Source of the DNA: Rhodospirillaceae bacterium
Lineage (GTDB): Bacteria; Pseudomonadota; Alphaproteobacteria; UBA6615
Length of the DNA stretch: 32,940 nt
NCBI GenBank assembly: GCA_002724635.1
Contig: PBPM01000001.1
Location: 44,242-77,181 of the forward strand
Direction of reading: 5' to 3'
The notes under the pieces were generated by a model, which ran no database searches, was not told the DNA's origin, and worked only from the letters and a program-made list of their open reading frames with translations. This document shows, piece by piece, positions 8,825 to 16,865 of this stretch (positions are counted from its first letter, which is position 1; the number at the start of each line of letters is the position of its first letter). Both the position numbers and the translations under genes were made by a program.

Positions 8825-10009
8825 ATGCCTCCGGAGGACGATACGGCCAAAACGCTGCACGTCTATGTCATTGCCGGTGAGCCCTCGGGCGACGTGATCG
8901 GCGGACGCCTGATCGATGCATTGAAAGCGGATGTGGGGACGGAATTATGCGTCTCCGGTGTAGGCGGCCCGGAGATGGCGGTGGCAGGGCTGAAAAGCCT
9001 TTTCCCCTATGGCGAGCTTGCGATCATGGGCCTTTTCGAGGTGCTGCCCAGCGTGCCGCGGCTTTTGCGCCGGATACGGCTCGTTGCGGACGATATCGCG
9101 CGGCAGAAGCCGGACGTTATCGTGACGATCGATTCCCCGGGTTTCGTTTTCGCGGTGATCCGCCGTCTCAAGACCCGCGGGTGCCCACGCGTACACTATG
9201 TGGCGCCGACCATCTGGGCCTGGCGCGCCGGACGGGTGCGTAAGTTCCGCAAACATTTCGACCATCTTTTGACTCTGTTTCCTTTCGAGCCGCCGCTGTT
9301 TGCGGCAGCGGGCCTTAACGCCACCTTTGTAGGGCATCCGGTGGCCGAGGGTAATGTGGATGCTGGCGATGGGCCTGCGTTCCGTATCCGACACGGAATA
9401 GCGGCCGATGCGACCGTGTTGGCGGTTCTTCCGGGCAGCCGCGGGGGCGAGGTTTCCAGGCTGATACCGATTGCGCGCGCAACGCTTTCTCGGGTCATGC
9501 CGGAGAATCCCGACGTGGAGATCGTCATCCCTGTAGCCGCGAATGTCCGGGAGCGCATCACAGAGATGGTCGCCGATTGGCCCTGGAAGGTGACGGTCGT
9601 AGACGGTGCAAACGAACGCTATGACGCATTCGCCGCCGCAGACCTAGCGCTCGCCACCTCCGGCACGGTGGCCCTTGAGCTACCTTGGGCCGGCGTGCCG
9701 ACCGTTGTGATGTACCGGGTGCCTTGGCTGACGGGTGAAATTGCGCGGCGGATGATCAGGGTCCGTTTCGCGTCCATCGTTAATATCGTGGCCGACCGCG
9801 AGGTATTGCCGGAATTCCTGCAGTCGCGCTGTCGGCCGGAGCTGATCTCCGAAATACTGCGGGAGCTGCTGGCAGACCCGGACCGGCGGAAGACGATCGG
9901 CGTGGAGGCGCAGCGCATATCCCGGGACCTCGAACCCGGCGGTGAAAGACCTAGTGTGCGTGCGGCTCGGGCGGTACGCGAGATTGTCGCCGCGGTCCGC
10001 AACAGTTAA
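8825..10009 (+). CDS. lpxB: Lipid A disaccharide synthase LpxB
   Basis: LpxB (GT19) condenses lipid X with UDP-2,3-diacylglucosamine to form the beta-1,6 lipid A disaccharide at the inner membrane. The motif AGEPSGD is near residues 17-23. It is followed by VDSPGF-like TIDSPGFVFAV, APTIWAWRAGR, FVGHPVAEG and LPGSRGGEVSRL, all family landmarks. The open frame extends far upstream into lpxI, but similarity starts only near 8825. I chose the ATG at 8825 (394 residues). A GTG at 8819 overlapping the lpxI stop as GTGA is a plausible alternative adding two residues. It is the last gene of the envelope cluster. Confidence 0.97.
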   Translation: MPPEDDTAKTLHVYVIAGEPSGDVIGGRLIDALKADVGTELCVSGVGGPEMAVAGLKSLFPYGELAIMGLFEVLPSVPRLLRRIRLVADDIARQKPDVIVTIDSPGFVFAVIRRLKTRGCPRVHYVAPTIWAWRAGRVRKFRKHFDHLLTLFPFEPPLFAAAGLNATFVGHPVAEGNVDAGDGPAFRIRHGIAADATVLAVLPGSRGGEVSRLIPIARATLSRVMPENPDVEIVIPVAANVRERITEMVADWPWKVTVVDGANERYDAFAAADLALATSGTVALELPWAGVPTVVMYRVPWLTGEIARRMIRVRFASIVNIVADREVLPEFLQSRCRPELISEILRELLADPDRRKTIGVEAQRISRDLEPGGERPSVRAARAVREIVAAVRNS

Positions 10010-10047
10010 AACCGCTGCAACTCATTCGCGACAGGGAAGGAGCCGCC

Positions 10048-10461
10048 ATGGCCGGAACCGACGCATACCGACTGCTCCACACCATGATTCGAGTTAAGGA
10101 ACAGGATAAGTCGATTGATTTCTATACCCGCCATCTGGGTATGAAGGTGCTGCGCCAGAAGGATTTCGAGGATGGCCGCTTCACCAACACCTTCATCGGC
10201 TATGGCGACGAAAGCAGCGAGGCAGTGATCGAACTGACCTACAACTGGGATCAGGACAAGCCCTACAGCCACGGTTCCGGATTCGGACACCTGGCCATCG
10301 GTGTACCCGACATCTACGCCACCTGTGAGGCCCTGAAAGCAGAAGGGGTTCCGATCCCCCGTGCGCCGGGCCCGATGAAGCACGGAACCACCGTGATCGC
10401 CTTTATCGAGGATCCGGACGGCTACAAGATCGAACTGATCGAACTGATCGAACAGGGCTAG
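10048..10461 (+). CDS. gloA: Lactoylglutathione lyase (glyoxalase I)
   Basis: Glyoxalase I isomerises the hemithioacetal of methylglyoxal and glutathione to S-lactoylglutathione in the cytoplasm. The 137-residue protein (E. coli 135) keeps all four metal ligands at family spacing: H11, E62, H81 and E129. It also has GFGHLAIGVPDIY and the closing EDPDGYKIELIE. AGGGAAGGAG lies eight or so bases before the ATG, a good ribosome site. It forms a pair with the cupin gene that starts four bases after its stop. Length and ligands suggest the Ni/Co-type bacterial enzyme, though metal use cannot be decided from sequence alone. Confidence 0.96.
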   Translation: MAGTDAYRLLHTMIRVKEQDKSIDFYTRHLGMKVLRQKDFEDGRFTNTFIGYGDESSEAVIELTYNWDQDKPYSHGSGFGHLAIGVPDIYATCEALKAEGVPIPRAPGPMKHGTTVIAFIEDPDGYKIELIELIEQG

Positions 10462-10465
10462 GATC

Positions 10466-10957
10466 ATGAGTGAGACAAAGCGTGCCGCGGCCGACTTGAT
10501 CATCGATCCTCAGAGTCTGCCGGAAGAATCTGGTTCGCCCTATCCGAAACCCCATGATGTGCTGGTGGCGGGCCGTCATCGACGCCGGCTGTCGCCGGCG
10601 CTCGGCCTGTCCGCATATGGCGTCAACATCGTGCGTATCGAGCCTGGTGGTCAGTCTTCAGCGCGCCATTGGCATTCGGAACAGGACGAATTCGTATACA
10701 TCCTCGAGGGCGAGGCGACCCTGGTGACCGATGAAGGCGAGACGGTGCTCGCTGCAGGCATGGCGGCAGGGTTTCCCGCCGGGAATCCCAATGGTCACAC
10801 GCTGGCCAACAGGTCGGACACCGACGTCCTGGCGCTAGAGGTCGGTAACCGGCCACGGGTCGAGAATGTGACCTATCCCGATATCAACATGGCGAATGCC
10901 GTGCGCGACGGGAAGCCCCATTTCGTGCGCAAGGACGGATCGGCCTTCGACGACTAG
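10466..10957 (+). CDS. Cupin-domain protein, function unknown
   Basis: This is a 163-residue single-domain cupin. Motif 1 appears as SARHWHSEQDEFVYILEGEA (about 65-84) with H68, H70 and E75. Motif 2 includes FPAGNPNGHTLANRS with H111. The complete H-x-H...E...H set implies a bound divalent metal. A flexible N-terminal stretch (1-45) and a C-terminal tail rich in charged residues surround the barrel. It starts four bases after gloA and is probably co-transcribed and translationally linked. Related proteins are often annotated as cupin or transcriptional-regulator-like, but there is no helix-turn-helix here, so it is not a DNA-binding regulator. A role in detoxification or sugar metabolism with GloA is only inferred from adjacency. 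Confidence 0.88.
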   Translation: MSETKRAAADLIIDPQSLPEESGSPYPKPHDVLVAGRHRRRLSPALGLSAYGVNIVRIEPGGQSSARHWHSEQDEFVYILEGEATLVTDEGETVLAAGMAAGFPAGNPNGHTLANRSDTDVLALEVGNRPRVENVTYPDINMANAVRDGKPHFVRKDGSAFDD

Positions 10958-10972
10958 GGCCCAGAAAGCGAA

Positions 10973-10992
10973 CGGCCCTTCGGGGAGGGCCG
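10973..10992. terminator. Hairpin between convergent genes, possible weak terminator
   Basis: Seven-base perfect stem CGGCCCT/AGGGCCG with a six-base loop. It lies 15 bases after the cupin stop and 28 bases after the gltA stop on the other strand. There is no T-run on either side, so intrinsic termination is uncertain. Its position between convergent genes is the main argument. Confidence 0.4.
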
Positions 10993-11020
10993 CAGCGAAC
11001 TCGGGTTTCGGACCTGCACT

Positions 11021-12322
11021 CTAGCGGTTACCGATCGGCGGATAAGGGCGCTCGGTCGGGCCCGTGAAGAGCTGTCGGGGGCGGCCGATGCGCTGGCCCG
11101 GATCCTCGATCATTTCCTTCCACTGGGCGATCCACCCAACGGTGCGTGCCAGCGCGAACAGCACGGTGAACATGCTGGTTGGGAAGCCGATCGCCTTGAA
11201 GATGATGCCCGAGTAGAAATCCACATTCGGGAACAACTTGCGCTCGACAAAATATTCGTCTTCCAGCGCGATGCGCTCGAGCTCCATGGCCAGATCAAGC
11301 AACGGGTCGTTCGCGGCCCCGACCTCTTCTAGGACCTCGTCGGCCGACGCCTTCAGGACGCCTGCGCGCGGGTCGTAGTTCTTATAGACCCGATGGCCGA
11401 AGCCCATTAGGCGGAAGGGGTCGTCCTTGTCCTTGGCGCGTTCCAAGAACTCGGGGATGTTCTTCTTGTCACCGATCTGGGCAAGCATCTCGAGCACGGC
11501 CTGGTTGGCGCCGCCATGGGCCGGGCCCCATAGCGTGGCGATGCCCGACGCGATGCACGCAAAGGGATTGGCACCCGATGAGCCGGCGAGGCGGACGGTC
11601 GAGGTGGATGCGTTCTGCTCGTGATCGGCATGCAAGATGAAGATCTTGTCCATGGCGCGCACTATCGCCGGGCTCGGCTTGTATTCCTCGGCCGGCACCG
11701 AGAAGGTCATGTGCAGGAAGTTCTCGGCATAGCTCATGTCGTTGTTGGGATACACGAAGGGCTGGCCCACCGTGTACTTGTAGGCCCAGGCGGCGATCGT
11801 TGGCATCTTCGCGATAAGGCGATGCGAGGCGATCAGGCGTTGTTGCGGGTCATTGATGTCGGTGGAGTCGTGATAGAAGGCTGACATGGCGCCCACGACG
11901 CCGATGAGGAGGGCCATCGGATGCGCATCACGCCGGAAGCCGCTGTAAAGGTTGCGCAGCTGCTCGTGGATCATCGTGTGGTTGGTGATGGTCGTCTCGA
12001 ACTCGGTGAGCTCGGCTTGGTTGGGCAATTCCTTGTGCAGCAGCAGGTAGCAGACCTCTAGGAAGGAACTATTCTCGGTCAGGTCCTCGATCGAGTAGCC
12101 GCCGTGGCGCAGAATGCCCACGTCGCCGTCGATATAGGTTAGTTCGGAATCGCAGCTTGCCGTCGAGGTGTAGGACGGGTCATAGGTGAACATGTCCGTT
12201 TCGGCGTAGAGCTTGCGGACATCGATGACGCGAGGTCCTTCCGTGCCTTCCAGGATTGGCAATTCGACAGTTTTGTCGCCGACGGTGAGGGTCGCTGTAT
12301 CAACGATTTTCGGCTCACTCAT
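11021..12322 (-). CDS. gltA: Citrate synthase (type II)
   Basis: Citrate synthase condenses oxaloacetate and acetyl-CoA to start the TCA cycle. The 433-residue product has the catalytic residues in conserved contexts: [12 protein letters not shown] (His), [14 protein letters not shown] (His, family signature) and NVDFYSGI (Asp). The N-terminal domain present (about 1-50, [20 protein letters not shown]) is that of the hexameric, NADH-sensitive Gram-negative type. An upstream in-frame ATG would add 12 residues. The start at 12322 is preferred because GGAG sits seven bases upstream and the product then begins MSEPKIVD. It has its own candidate promoter and a palindrome in the leader. Orientation and position after gltX are conserved in alphaproteobacteria. 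Confidence 0.98.
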   Translation of the reverse strand: MSEPKIVDTATLTVGDKTVELPILEGTEGPRVIDVRKLYAETDMFTYDPSYTSTASCDSELTYIDGDVGILRHGGYSIEDLTENSSFLEVCYLLLHKELPNQAELTEFETTITNHTMIHEQLRNLYSGFRRDAHPMALLIGVVGAMSAFYHDSTDINDPQQRLIASHRLIAKMPTIAAWAYKYTVGQPFVYPNNDMSYAENFLHMTFSVPAEEYKPSPAIVRAMDKIFILHADHEQNASTSTVRLAGSSGANPFACIASGIATLWGPAHGGANQAVLEMLAQIGDKKNIPEFLERAKDKDDPFRLMGFGHRVYKNYDPRAGVLKASADEVLEEVGAANDPLLDLAMELERIALEDEYFVERKLFPNVDFYSGIIFKAIGFPTSMFTVLFALARTVGWIAQWKEMIEDPGQRIGRPRQLFTGPTERPYPPIGNR

Positions 12323-12349
12323 GTAACTCTCCACCCAAGTATCGCGCGC

Positions 12350-12372
12350 GATATGCATTTTCGGTGCATATC
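12350..12372. promoter_or_regulatory. Perfect inverted repeat in the gltA leader
   Basis: GATATGCA, seven bases, TGCATATC: an eight-base perfect palindrome located 28-50 bases upstream of the gltA start codon. It lies downstream of the candidate -10 box, so it would be transcribed. It could act as an operator for a dimeric regulator or as an mRNA hairpin. AT-rich palindromes of this length are otherwise rare in the window. No regulator can be named. Confidence 0.5.
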
Positions 12373-12399
12373 CGGCGAGCCAGATTTATGTTGCGCCGC

Positions 12400-12428
12400 A
12401 CTCTAATCGGCGGAGGCCAGTTCGGCAA
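12400..12428 (-). promoter_or_regulatory. Candidate sigma70-type promoter of gltA
   Basis: On the minus strand TTGCCG (12428-12423) is followed after 17 bases by TAGAGT (12405-12400). This predicts a start site near 12393 and a leader of about 70 bases. The match is moderate, but spacing and position are good, and the gap between gltX and gltA (139 bases) is large enough to hold a promoter. Confidence 0.4.
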
Positions 12429-12461
12429 TGTTCCAGAACCGCACAGTTCAGGAAGTGAAAC

Positions 12462-13859
12462 CTAGCTAACGGCGTTTTCTAGCCGCGTGAGGGTTTCGTC
12501 GGGTCCCAAAACCACCATCACCTCGAAAATGCTCGGCGACACATTCGACCCGGTCAGCGCGGCACGCAGGGGCTGCGCGACCTTGCCGAGCTTCAAACCT
12601 CGGGATTCCGCGAATCTGCGCGCAATCCCGTCGAGTTCAGCCTCATCCCAAGATGTAGCCTTTTTGAGCAATTCCGCAAGCGTGCTCAGCATCTCGCCTG
12701 CCACGGGGTCACACAGGCTCGCCCGCGCCTTGTCGTTCATCTTGATAGGCGCGTCGACAATATAAAAACTAGCAAAATCAACAAGTTCGTTTGTTGTTTT
12801 GGCGCGTGATGCAAGCCCGGGCATGCCGGCAATCAACCGGTTCTCCGCATCCGGGGAAACAGTTGTTCCTGTGACGGCGGCCATCACGATCGCGGTGAGG
12901 CGGGCCGGATCGGCTGACTTCAGGTAATGGGCGTTTAGGTTCATGAGCTTGTCCATGTCGAACCGGGCCGGGGAGCGTCCGACATCGGCGAGGTCGAACC
13001 ATTCGACGGCCTGCTCGCGCGAAATGATCTCGTCGTCGCCGTGCGACCAGCCGAGCCGGAGCAGGTAGTTGCACATTGCCTCTGGCAGAAGGCCCATTTC
13101 CTCATAGGCCTCGACCCCAAGCGCGCCGTGGCGTTTCGACAGTTTTGCCCCGTCGGGCCCGTGAATCAGAGGGATATGGGCGAAGACAGGCGTGTCCCAG
13201 CCGCACGCGGCGAACAGGTGGTGCTGCCGGAAAGCGTTGTTCAGATGATCGTCGCCGCGAATGGCGTGGGTCACGCCCATATCGTGGTCGTCGACGACAA
13301 CCGCCAGCATGTAGGTCGGCGTGCCATCGGAACGCAGGATGATGAAATCGTCCAGCGTGTTGTTGGCCTTGGTGACGTCGCCCTGGACCGCATCGGCGAT
13401 TGTGGTCTCGCCGTTGAGCGGCATCTTGATTCGGATCACGGGGTCGATGTCCGTCGGGGCCTCGGACGGATCGCGGTCGCGCCACCGGTTATCGTAGATC
13501 CGCGTCGCACCGCTGGAATTACGGGCATTCTCGCGCATTTCGACGAGTTCCTCGGGTGTGCAGTAGCACTTGTAGGCCTTGCCGTCGGCGACCAGTTGTT
13601 CCGCCACGGTACGGTGGTGGTCGGCATTGCAGGACTGGTAGGTCTCTTCGCCGTCCCAGTCGAGCCCCAGCCACCGCATTCCGTGCAGGATCGCGGCGAT
13701 TGCCTCGTCGGTGGAGCGTTTACTGTCGGTGTTCTCTATCCGCAGCAGGAACCGGCCGCCGTGGTGGCGCGCGAACAGATAGTTGAACAGTGCCGTTCGG
13801 GCGCCGCCGATGTGCAGGAAACCGGTGGGTGAGGGGGCAAAACGGGTGACGACGGACAT
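12462..13859 (-). CDS. gltX: Glutamyl-tRNA synthetase
   Basis: This class I aminoacyl-tRNA synthetase charges tRNA with glutamate. The product is 465 residues from the ATG at 13859, starting [20 protein letters not shown] with the HIGH-type motif HIGG at 16-19. The KMSKS-type motif is KLSKRHGA. The C-terminal anticodon-binding domain is complete. The open frame continues 49 codons further upstream, but that extension lacks similarity and carries an unrelated composition. Only CYC of the E. coli-type zinc site (C-x-C...C-x-H) is present; the second half is not seen. It precedes gltA on the same strand. Whether it is discriminating or also charges tRNA-Gln cannot be told here. Confidence 0.97.
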   Translation of the reverse strand: MSVVTRFAPSPTGFLHIGGARTALFNYLFARHHGGRFLLRIENTDSKRSTDEAIAAILHGMRWLGLDWDGEETYQSCNADHHRTVAEQLVADGKAYKCYCTPEELVEMRENARNSSGATRIYDNRWRDRDPSEAPTDIDPVIRIKMPLNGETTIADAVQGDVTKANNTLDDFIILRSDGTPTYMLAVVVDDHDMGVTHAIRGDDHLNNAFRQHHLFAACGWDTPVFAHIPLIHGPDGAKLSKRHGALGVEAYEEMGLLPEAMCNYLLRLGWSHGDDEIISREQAVEWFDLADVGRSPARFDMDKLMNLNAHYLKSADPARLTAIVMAAVTGTTVSPDAENRLIAGMPGLASRAKTTNELVDFASFYIVDAPIKMNDKARASLCDPVAGEMLSTLAELLKKATSWDEAELDGIARRFAESRGLKLGKVAQPLRAALTGSNVSPSIFEVMVVLGPDETLTRLENAVS

Positions 13860-13895
13860 GGTGGCAGGGCTCGCTGGGGCGTGAACTCTACCGTC

Positions 13896-13924
13896 CGTAT
13901 GGCGGTGTCGGGCCCGATCGTCAA
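13896..13924 (-). promoter_or_regulatory. Candidate promoter of gltX
   Basis: On the minus strand TTGACG (13924-13919) lies 17 bases before CATACG (13901-13896), giving a predicted start site about 30 bases upstream of the gltX ATG. The -35 box is strong and the -10 box is weak. Confidence 0.35.
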
Positions 13925-14382
13925 GTTGAGGTATCCTAGGGGTCGCCCGACGCCGGCCGTCCGGCGGTAAGAAGCTTATGCTGGCCCGTGTCGCGCGCGA
14001 AGCCATATGCGAGGACCTGTAGAACGGATTTCCCCGTTCGGGGACGGTTCCTTGCGGCCTTCCTGATCGAACGCGAGCGCTGGGTGCTCTGGCTGCCCGT
14101 TTTTTTATAATCGGGATCGGAGTCTAATTTGCGCTGTTGCGCGAGTCGGTCTGATTCGACTGCTAGATCGCGGTCTTGGCGGGTCTGGTTGTGCCCGCCC
14201 TTAAGCACAGCCGGCCGGCACTTCGACTGATCTTGGTCGCGGTTTTTCCGCCGTAAGGTTTTCCGCAGCCCAGTGGCGCACCGCACAGGTCGTGGCGGCA
14301 GTGCTGGTCGACTAGGTGACTACGCTTGTTGGCCGGCGGTTTATTACGGTGGAAACCGCCTCCCACACGCAGATCGGGAAGC
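13925..14382. other. Long gap between lexA and gltX without a recognisable gene
   Basis: With the gltX promoter region, 523 bases separate the lexA stop from the gltX start. Open frames exist (the longest about 116 codons on the minus strand at 13936-14286), but the translation is dominated by Arg, Lys, Gln and Ser. It has no hydrophobic core and no ribosome site. A seven-T run at 14100-14106 follows GGCTGCCCG and lies inside a short CCCG/CGGG inverted repeat, which is not convincing as a terminator. In several relatives comEC occupies this interval, so it may be the scar of a lost gene, but I could not align it to ComEC. Confidence 0.45.
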
Positions 14383-15120
14383 TCAGTACTGGCGGAGCAG
14401 TCCCACGAGTTCGCCCTGCACCGCCACCTGATCGGGGCCAAAGATACGGGTCTCATAGTCGGGGTTGGCGGCCTCGAGCGCGACCGAGTTGTTCCGCCTG
14501 CGGAGCCGCTTGAGGGTGACCTCCTGTCCCTCGACCAAGGCTACGACGATTGCGCCGTTTTCCGCCGTGTCCGAGCGGCGGATGATGACCGTGTCGCCGT
14601 CGAGGATACCAGCGTCGATCATCGAATCGCCCTCGACCTCAAGGCAGTAGTGGTTGCCGCGGCCGAGTATAGACGGCGGCACATCGATATGCCGGGCCGG
14701 GTCGCGCAGCGCCTCGATGGGTGTGCCTGCGGCGATCTTGCCCAAGAGCGGGACCTCGACGTCACCGCCGCCCGAACCCTCGTCAGGGGCGGTGGTCATT
14801 TCGGATGGTGCGATGATGTGTGCATTTTCGCGGCCGCCCTCGATCACCTGGGGTGAGAAAGCAGCGTTCCGCTCCGTGTCACTGTTATTGGCGCCTACGC
14901 CGGTCTCGTCGGGCAGGCGCAGCACCTCTAGCGCACGCGCCCGGTGGGCCAGGCGCCGGATGAACCCGCGCTCCTCAAGCCCGGTGACCAGCCGATGGAT
15001 GCCCGACTTTGACTTGAGCTCAAGGGCATCCTTCATCTCGTCGAAGGAAGGCGCGACCCCGGTCGCGTTGAGACGTTCGTTGATGAATGTCAGAAGCTGG
15101 TGCTGCTTGCGCGTCAACAT
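14383..15120 (-). CDS. lexA: LexA repressor, SOS regulator
   Basis: LexA represses DNA-damage genes and self-cleaves when stimulated by RecA filaments. The 245-residue protein has an N-terminal winged helix (1-70; [36 protein letters not shown]), a long linker (70-120) and a C-terminal S24 peptidase domain. The cleavage bond is A131-G132 in [11 protein letters not shown]. The nucleophile is S166 in EGDSM and the general base is K204 in VTLKRL. It is longer than E. coli LexA (202), as usual in alphaproteobacteria, because of the linker. A perfect GTTC-N7-GTTC box overlaps its own promoter, so it should be autoregulated. It lies downstream of moeA but 384 bases away, with an independent promoter. 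Confidence 0.98.
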   Translation of the reverse strand: MLTRKQHQLLTFINERLNATGVAPSFDEMKDALELKSKSGIHRLVTGLEERGFIRRLAHRARALEVLRLPDETGVGANNSDTERNAAFSPQVIEGGRENAHIIAPSEMTTAPDEGSGGGDVEVPLLGKIAAGTPIEALRDPARHIDVPPSILGRGNHYCLEVEGDSMIDAGILDGDTVIIRRSDTAENGAIVVALVEGQEVTLKRLRRRNNSVALEAANPDYETRIFGPDQVAVQGELVGLLRQY

Positions 15121-15203
15121 GTGAGCTGTTCCCCAAACTCGGTCTGCGTTTCAAAATGCGGCAGAACCACGACAAGCAGAACAAACCGCAAACATTACTA
15201 CAT

Positions 15204-15218
15204 GTTCTAGTCTTGTTC
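15204..15218. promoter_or_regulatory. LexA operator (SOS box)
   Basis: GTTC-TAGTCTT-GTTC is an exact match to the alphaproteobacterial SOS box GTTC-N7-GTTC. It lies 84-98 bases upstream of the lexA start codon and overlaps the -10 hexamer of the lexA promoter, so bound LexA would block RNA polymerase. Confidence 0.9.
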
Positions 15219-15232
15219 TTCTGGCTCGTCAA
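15204..15232 (-). promoter_or_regulatory. lexA promoter
   Basis: On the minus strand TTGACG (15232-15227), a 17-base spacer and TAGAAC (15209-15204) form a sigma70-type promoter. The predicted start site is near 15197, giving a leader of about 77 bases. The LexA operator covers the -10 box and part of the spacer. Confidence 0.65.
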
Positions 15233-15504
15233 CGGCTCTTGTTTATGCTGCCCGTTAAGACGCTCAATCGTCGGGCCCGATAGTCACCTAGCGTCCGGTT
15301 CAAAAGATGCGGGAGCCCTAAGGAGCCACCGATATATTTGCTTTTCGGGGATTGGGTTTGGCGGAAAGGCATTTGCGCATGGGATCATAAAAAACAGCGG
15401 TATTGCAAAGTTTCGCTTGTATATCAGAACGACGATCGGATAACGACTTTGCCAAAGAACTCGGCGAGCTGGCTCCGAGTTATGCGCTTCCGACCTGCGA
15501 CGGA
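15233..15504. other. Intergenic remainder between lexA promoter and moeA
   Basis: About 270 bases with no supported gene. The only structure I can point to is a seven-base inverted repeat AACTCGG/CCGAGTT at 15458-15464 and 15475-15481, 24 bases beyond the moeA stop. It lacks a T-tract, so it is at best a weak terminator. A plus-strand open frame through 15087-15443 crosses the lexA start and promoter and has no ribosome site, so I do not call it. Confidence 0.4.
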
Positions 15505-16728
15505 CTAAATCCGTAATGTCCCATCCCCCAACCGCACAAATGTGACCGGGTCGCCGATCCTTGCCGGCGGGGCGTGGGGCGGGCGCATGATGAGGCAGTC
15601 CGATGACGCCAGCCGCGAGAACATTGAGCTGTCCTGCTTGCTGAATGGCGTGGCGACCAGCGTGCCGCTGTCGCGGGTGAGCGTGGCGCGGAGATAGTCC
15701 TCGCGCCGGTCGTTTGCACCGAGATCCACGCCTAGGGTGGCTGTCTCGAATACGGGCTCGGTGTCGCCAGTGCGCAGCATCCTAGCCAGCGCAGGTTTGA
15801 GAAAAAGTACGCCGCAGACGGTCGAGGACACAGGGTTTCCCGGGAAGCCCAACATGGGCATGTCGCCCAAGCGGCCGAACATCAGAGGTTTGCCCGGGCG
15901 CATAGCGATCTGCCAGAAGTCGATTTTGAGGCCGATGTCTGAGAGCGCTTCCTGCACCAGGTCGTGTTCACCGACGGATGCGCCGCCAGTGGTGACCAGC
16001 ATGTCGGCGCTGCGCGCGCCCTCGGCCAGCCGCCGGATTGACGCCTTGTTATCGGGCGCAATCCCGAGTGTCAACGGCTCGCCGCCTGCGGCCCGAATCA
16101 GTCCCGCCAGCGCGAAGGTATTGGAGCTGACGATGCTAGCGGGGCCGAGTTCCTCGCCGGGTAGGGTAATCTCGTCACCGGTCGCTAGCAGCGCTACCCT
16201 AGGCTTTCGACGTACCCGCAGCCAAGGGTGGTTCATGGCGGCGGAGAGCCCAATGTCGCGGGCGGTGAGGGTAGTTCCCGCCGAAAGCAGTACGTCGCCT
16301 TTCTGGAAGTCGAGTCCGGCCGGTCGGACGTATCGGCCGGCGGTGACACCCTCGTTCACCGTCACCGTGTCGCCGCCGCGCACCGCGTCTTCCTGAATGA
16401 CGATGGCGTCCGCGCCGTCGGGTATGGCGGCACCGGTAAAGATGCGGACGGCCTCGCCGGGGCCGACCGTACCCTCGTGAAGTCCGCCGGCCGGGACCTC
16501 GCCCACGATCTTTAAGTCTGCCGGGACATTCGCGACATCCTTGGCGCGTACCGCATAGCCATCCATCGCCGAGACTGCGAGGGGCGGCTGGGTTGTTCGC
16601 GCCGCCACGTCGGCGGCCAGCACTCGACCATGGGCGTCGGGCAGCGCGACCTGTTCCGAAAGCATCGCCGGCAGGTCCGCAAGGATCCGCGCGCGTGCGT
16701 CCGCTACGGCCATTAGTTTCTGGGTCAT
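15505..16728 (-). CDS. moeA: Molybdopterin molybdenumtransferase MoeA
   Basis: MoeA inserts molybdate into adenylylated molybdopterin, the last general step of molybdenum cofactor synthesis. The 407 residues show the family order: N-terminal VLAADVAARTTQPPLAVSAM followed by DGYAVRA, then IFTGAAIPDGADAIVIQED, then the MPT-binding domain with LLATGDEI, TTGGASVGEHD and the segment MRPGKPLMFGRLG-MLGFPGNPVSS. A C-terminal domain IV follows. A second ATG five codons in is possible as the start. It lies on the same strand as moaC but is separated from it by an unknown membrane gene and two repeat copies. It is likely co-transcribed with the upstream trp and moaC genes unless those insertions interrupt the transcript. 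Confidence 0.97.
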   Translation of the reverse strand: MTQKLMAVADARARILADLPAMLSEQVALPDAHGRVLAADVAARTTQPPLAVSAMDGYAVRAKDVANVPADLKIVGEVPAGGLHEGTVGPGEAVRIFTGAAIPDGADAIVIQEDAVRGGDTVTVNEGVTAGRYVRPAGLDFQKGDVLLSAGTTLTARDIGLSAAMNHPWLRVRRKPRVALLATGDEITLPGEELGPASIVSSNTFALAGLIRAAGGEPLTLGIAPDNKASIRRLAEGARSADMLVTTGGASVGEHDLVQEALSDIGLKIDFWQIAMRPGKPLMFGRLGDMPMLGFPGNPVSSTVCGVLFLKPALARMLRTGDTEPVFETATLGVDLGANDRREDYLRATLTRDSGTLVATPFSKQDSSMFSRLASSDCLIMRPPHAPPARIGDPVTFVRLGDGTLRI

Positions 16729-16750
16729 CTAAGGACCCCCGCCATCGTCG

Positions 16751-16840
16751 TTTCCGCAAGGGCGGAGACTGGTAAATTGAGAAACATGTCGAGGTTGCCG
16801 CCGGTGTTCATGGATGCCCGCCCGCGCGGGCATCACAAAG
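16751..16840. repeat. Palindromic intergenic repeat, copy 1
   Basis: The core CCGGTGTTCATGGATGCCC (16801-16819) continues into a palindrome with an eight-base stem, ATGCCCGC/GCGGGCAT, and loop CCGC (16813-16832). A second copy lies exactly 610 bases to the right. The 40 bases from 16801 match it at about 35 positions, and the 50 bases to the left match at roughly 30 of 50 without gaps. It resembles the REP-like elements common in GC-rich proteobacterial genomes. Confidence 0.8.
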
Positions 16841-16865
16841 ATGCTTTGGGTCGGTTGATGCTTGT

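Noticed and set aside
7649-8860. 403-codon minus-strand open frame across lpxA, lpxI and lpxB
   Set aside because: Spans three certain plus-strand genes; composition is Ser/Pro/Arg-rich noise.
13041-13832. 263-codon plus-strand open frame inside gltX
   Set aside because: Antisense to conserved gltX domains, with no similarity or ribosome site.
14092-14115. Possible terminator at a seven-T run
   Set aside because: The only inverted repeat around the run is four bases (CCCG/CGGG) and encloses the T-run instead of preceding it.
13936-14286. 116-codon minus-strand frame in the lexA-gltX gap
   Set aside because: Highly polar, no hydrophobic core, no ribosome site; not accepted as a gene though the gap is reported.
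15087-15443. 118-codon plus-strand frame upstream of lexA
   Set aside because: Runs through the lexA start codon, promoter and SOS box; no ribosome site and no recognisable domain.
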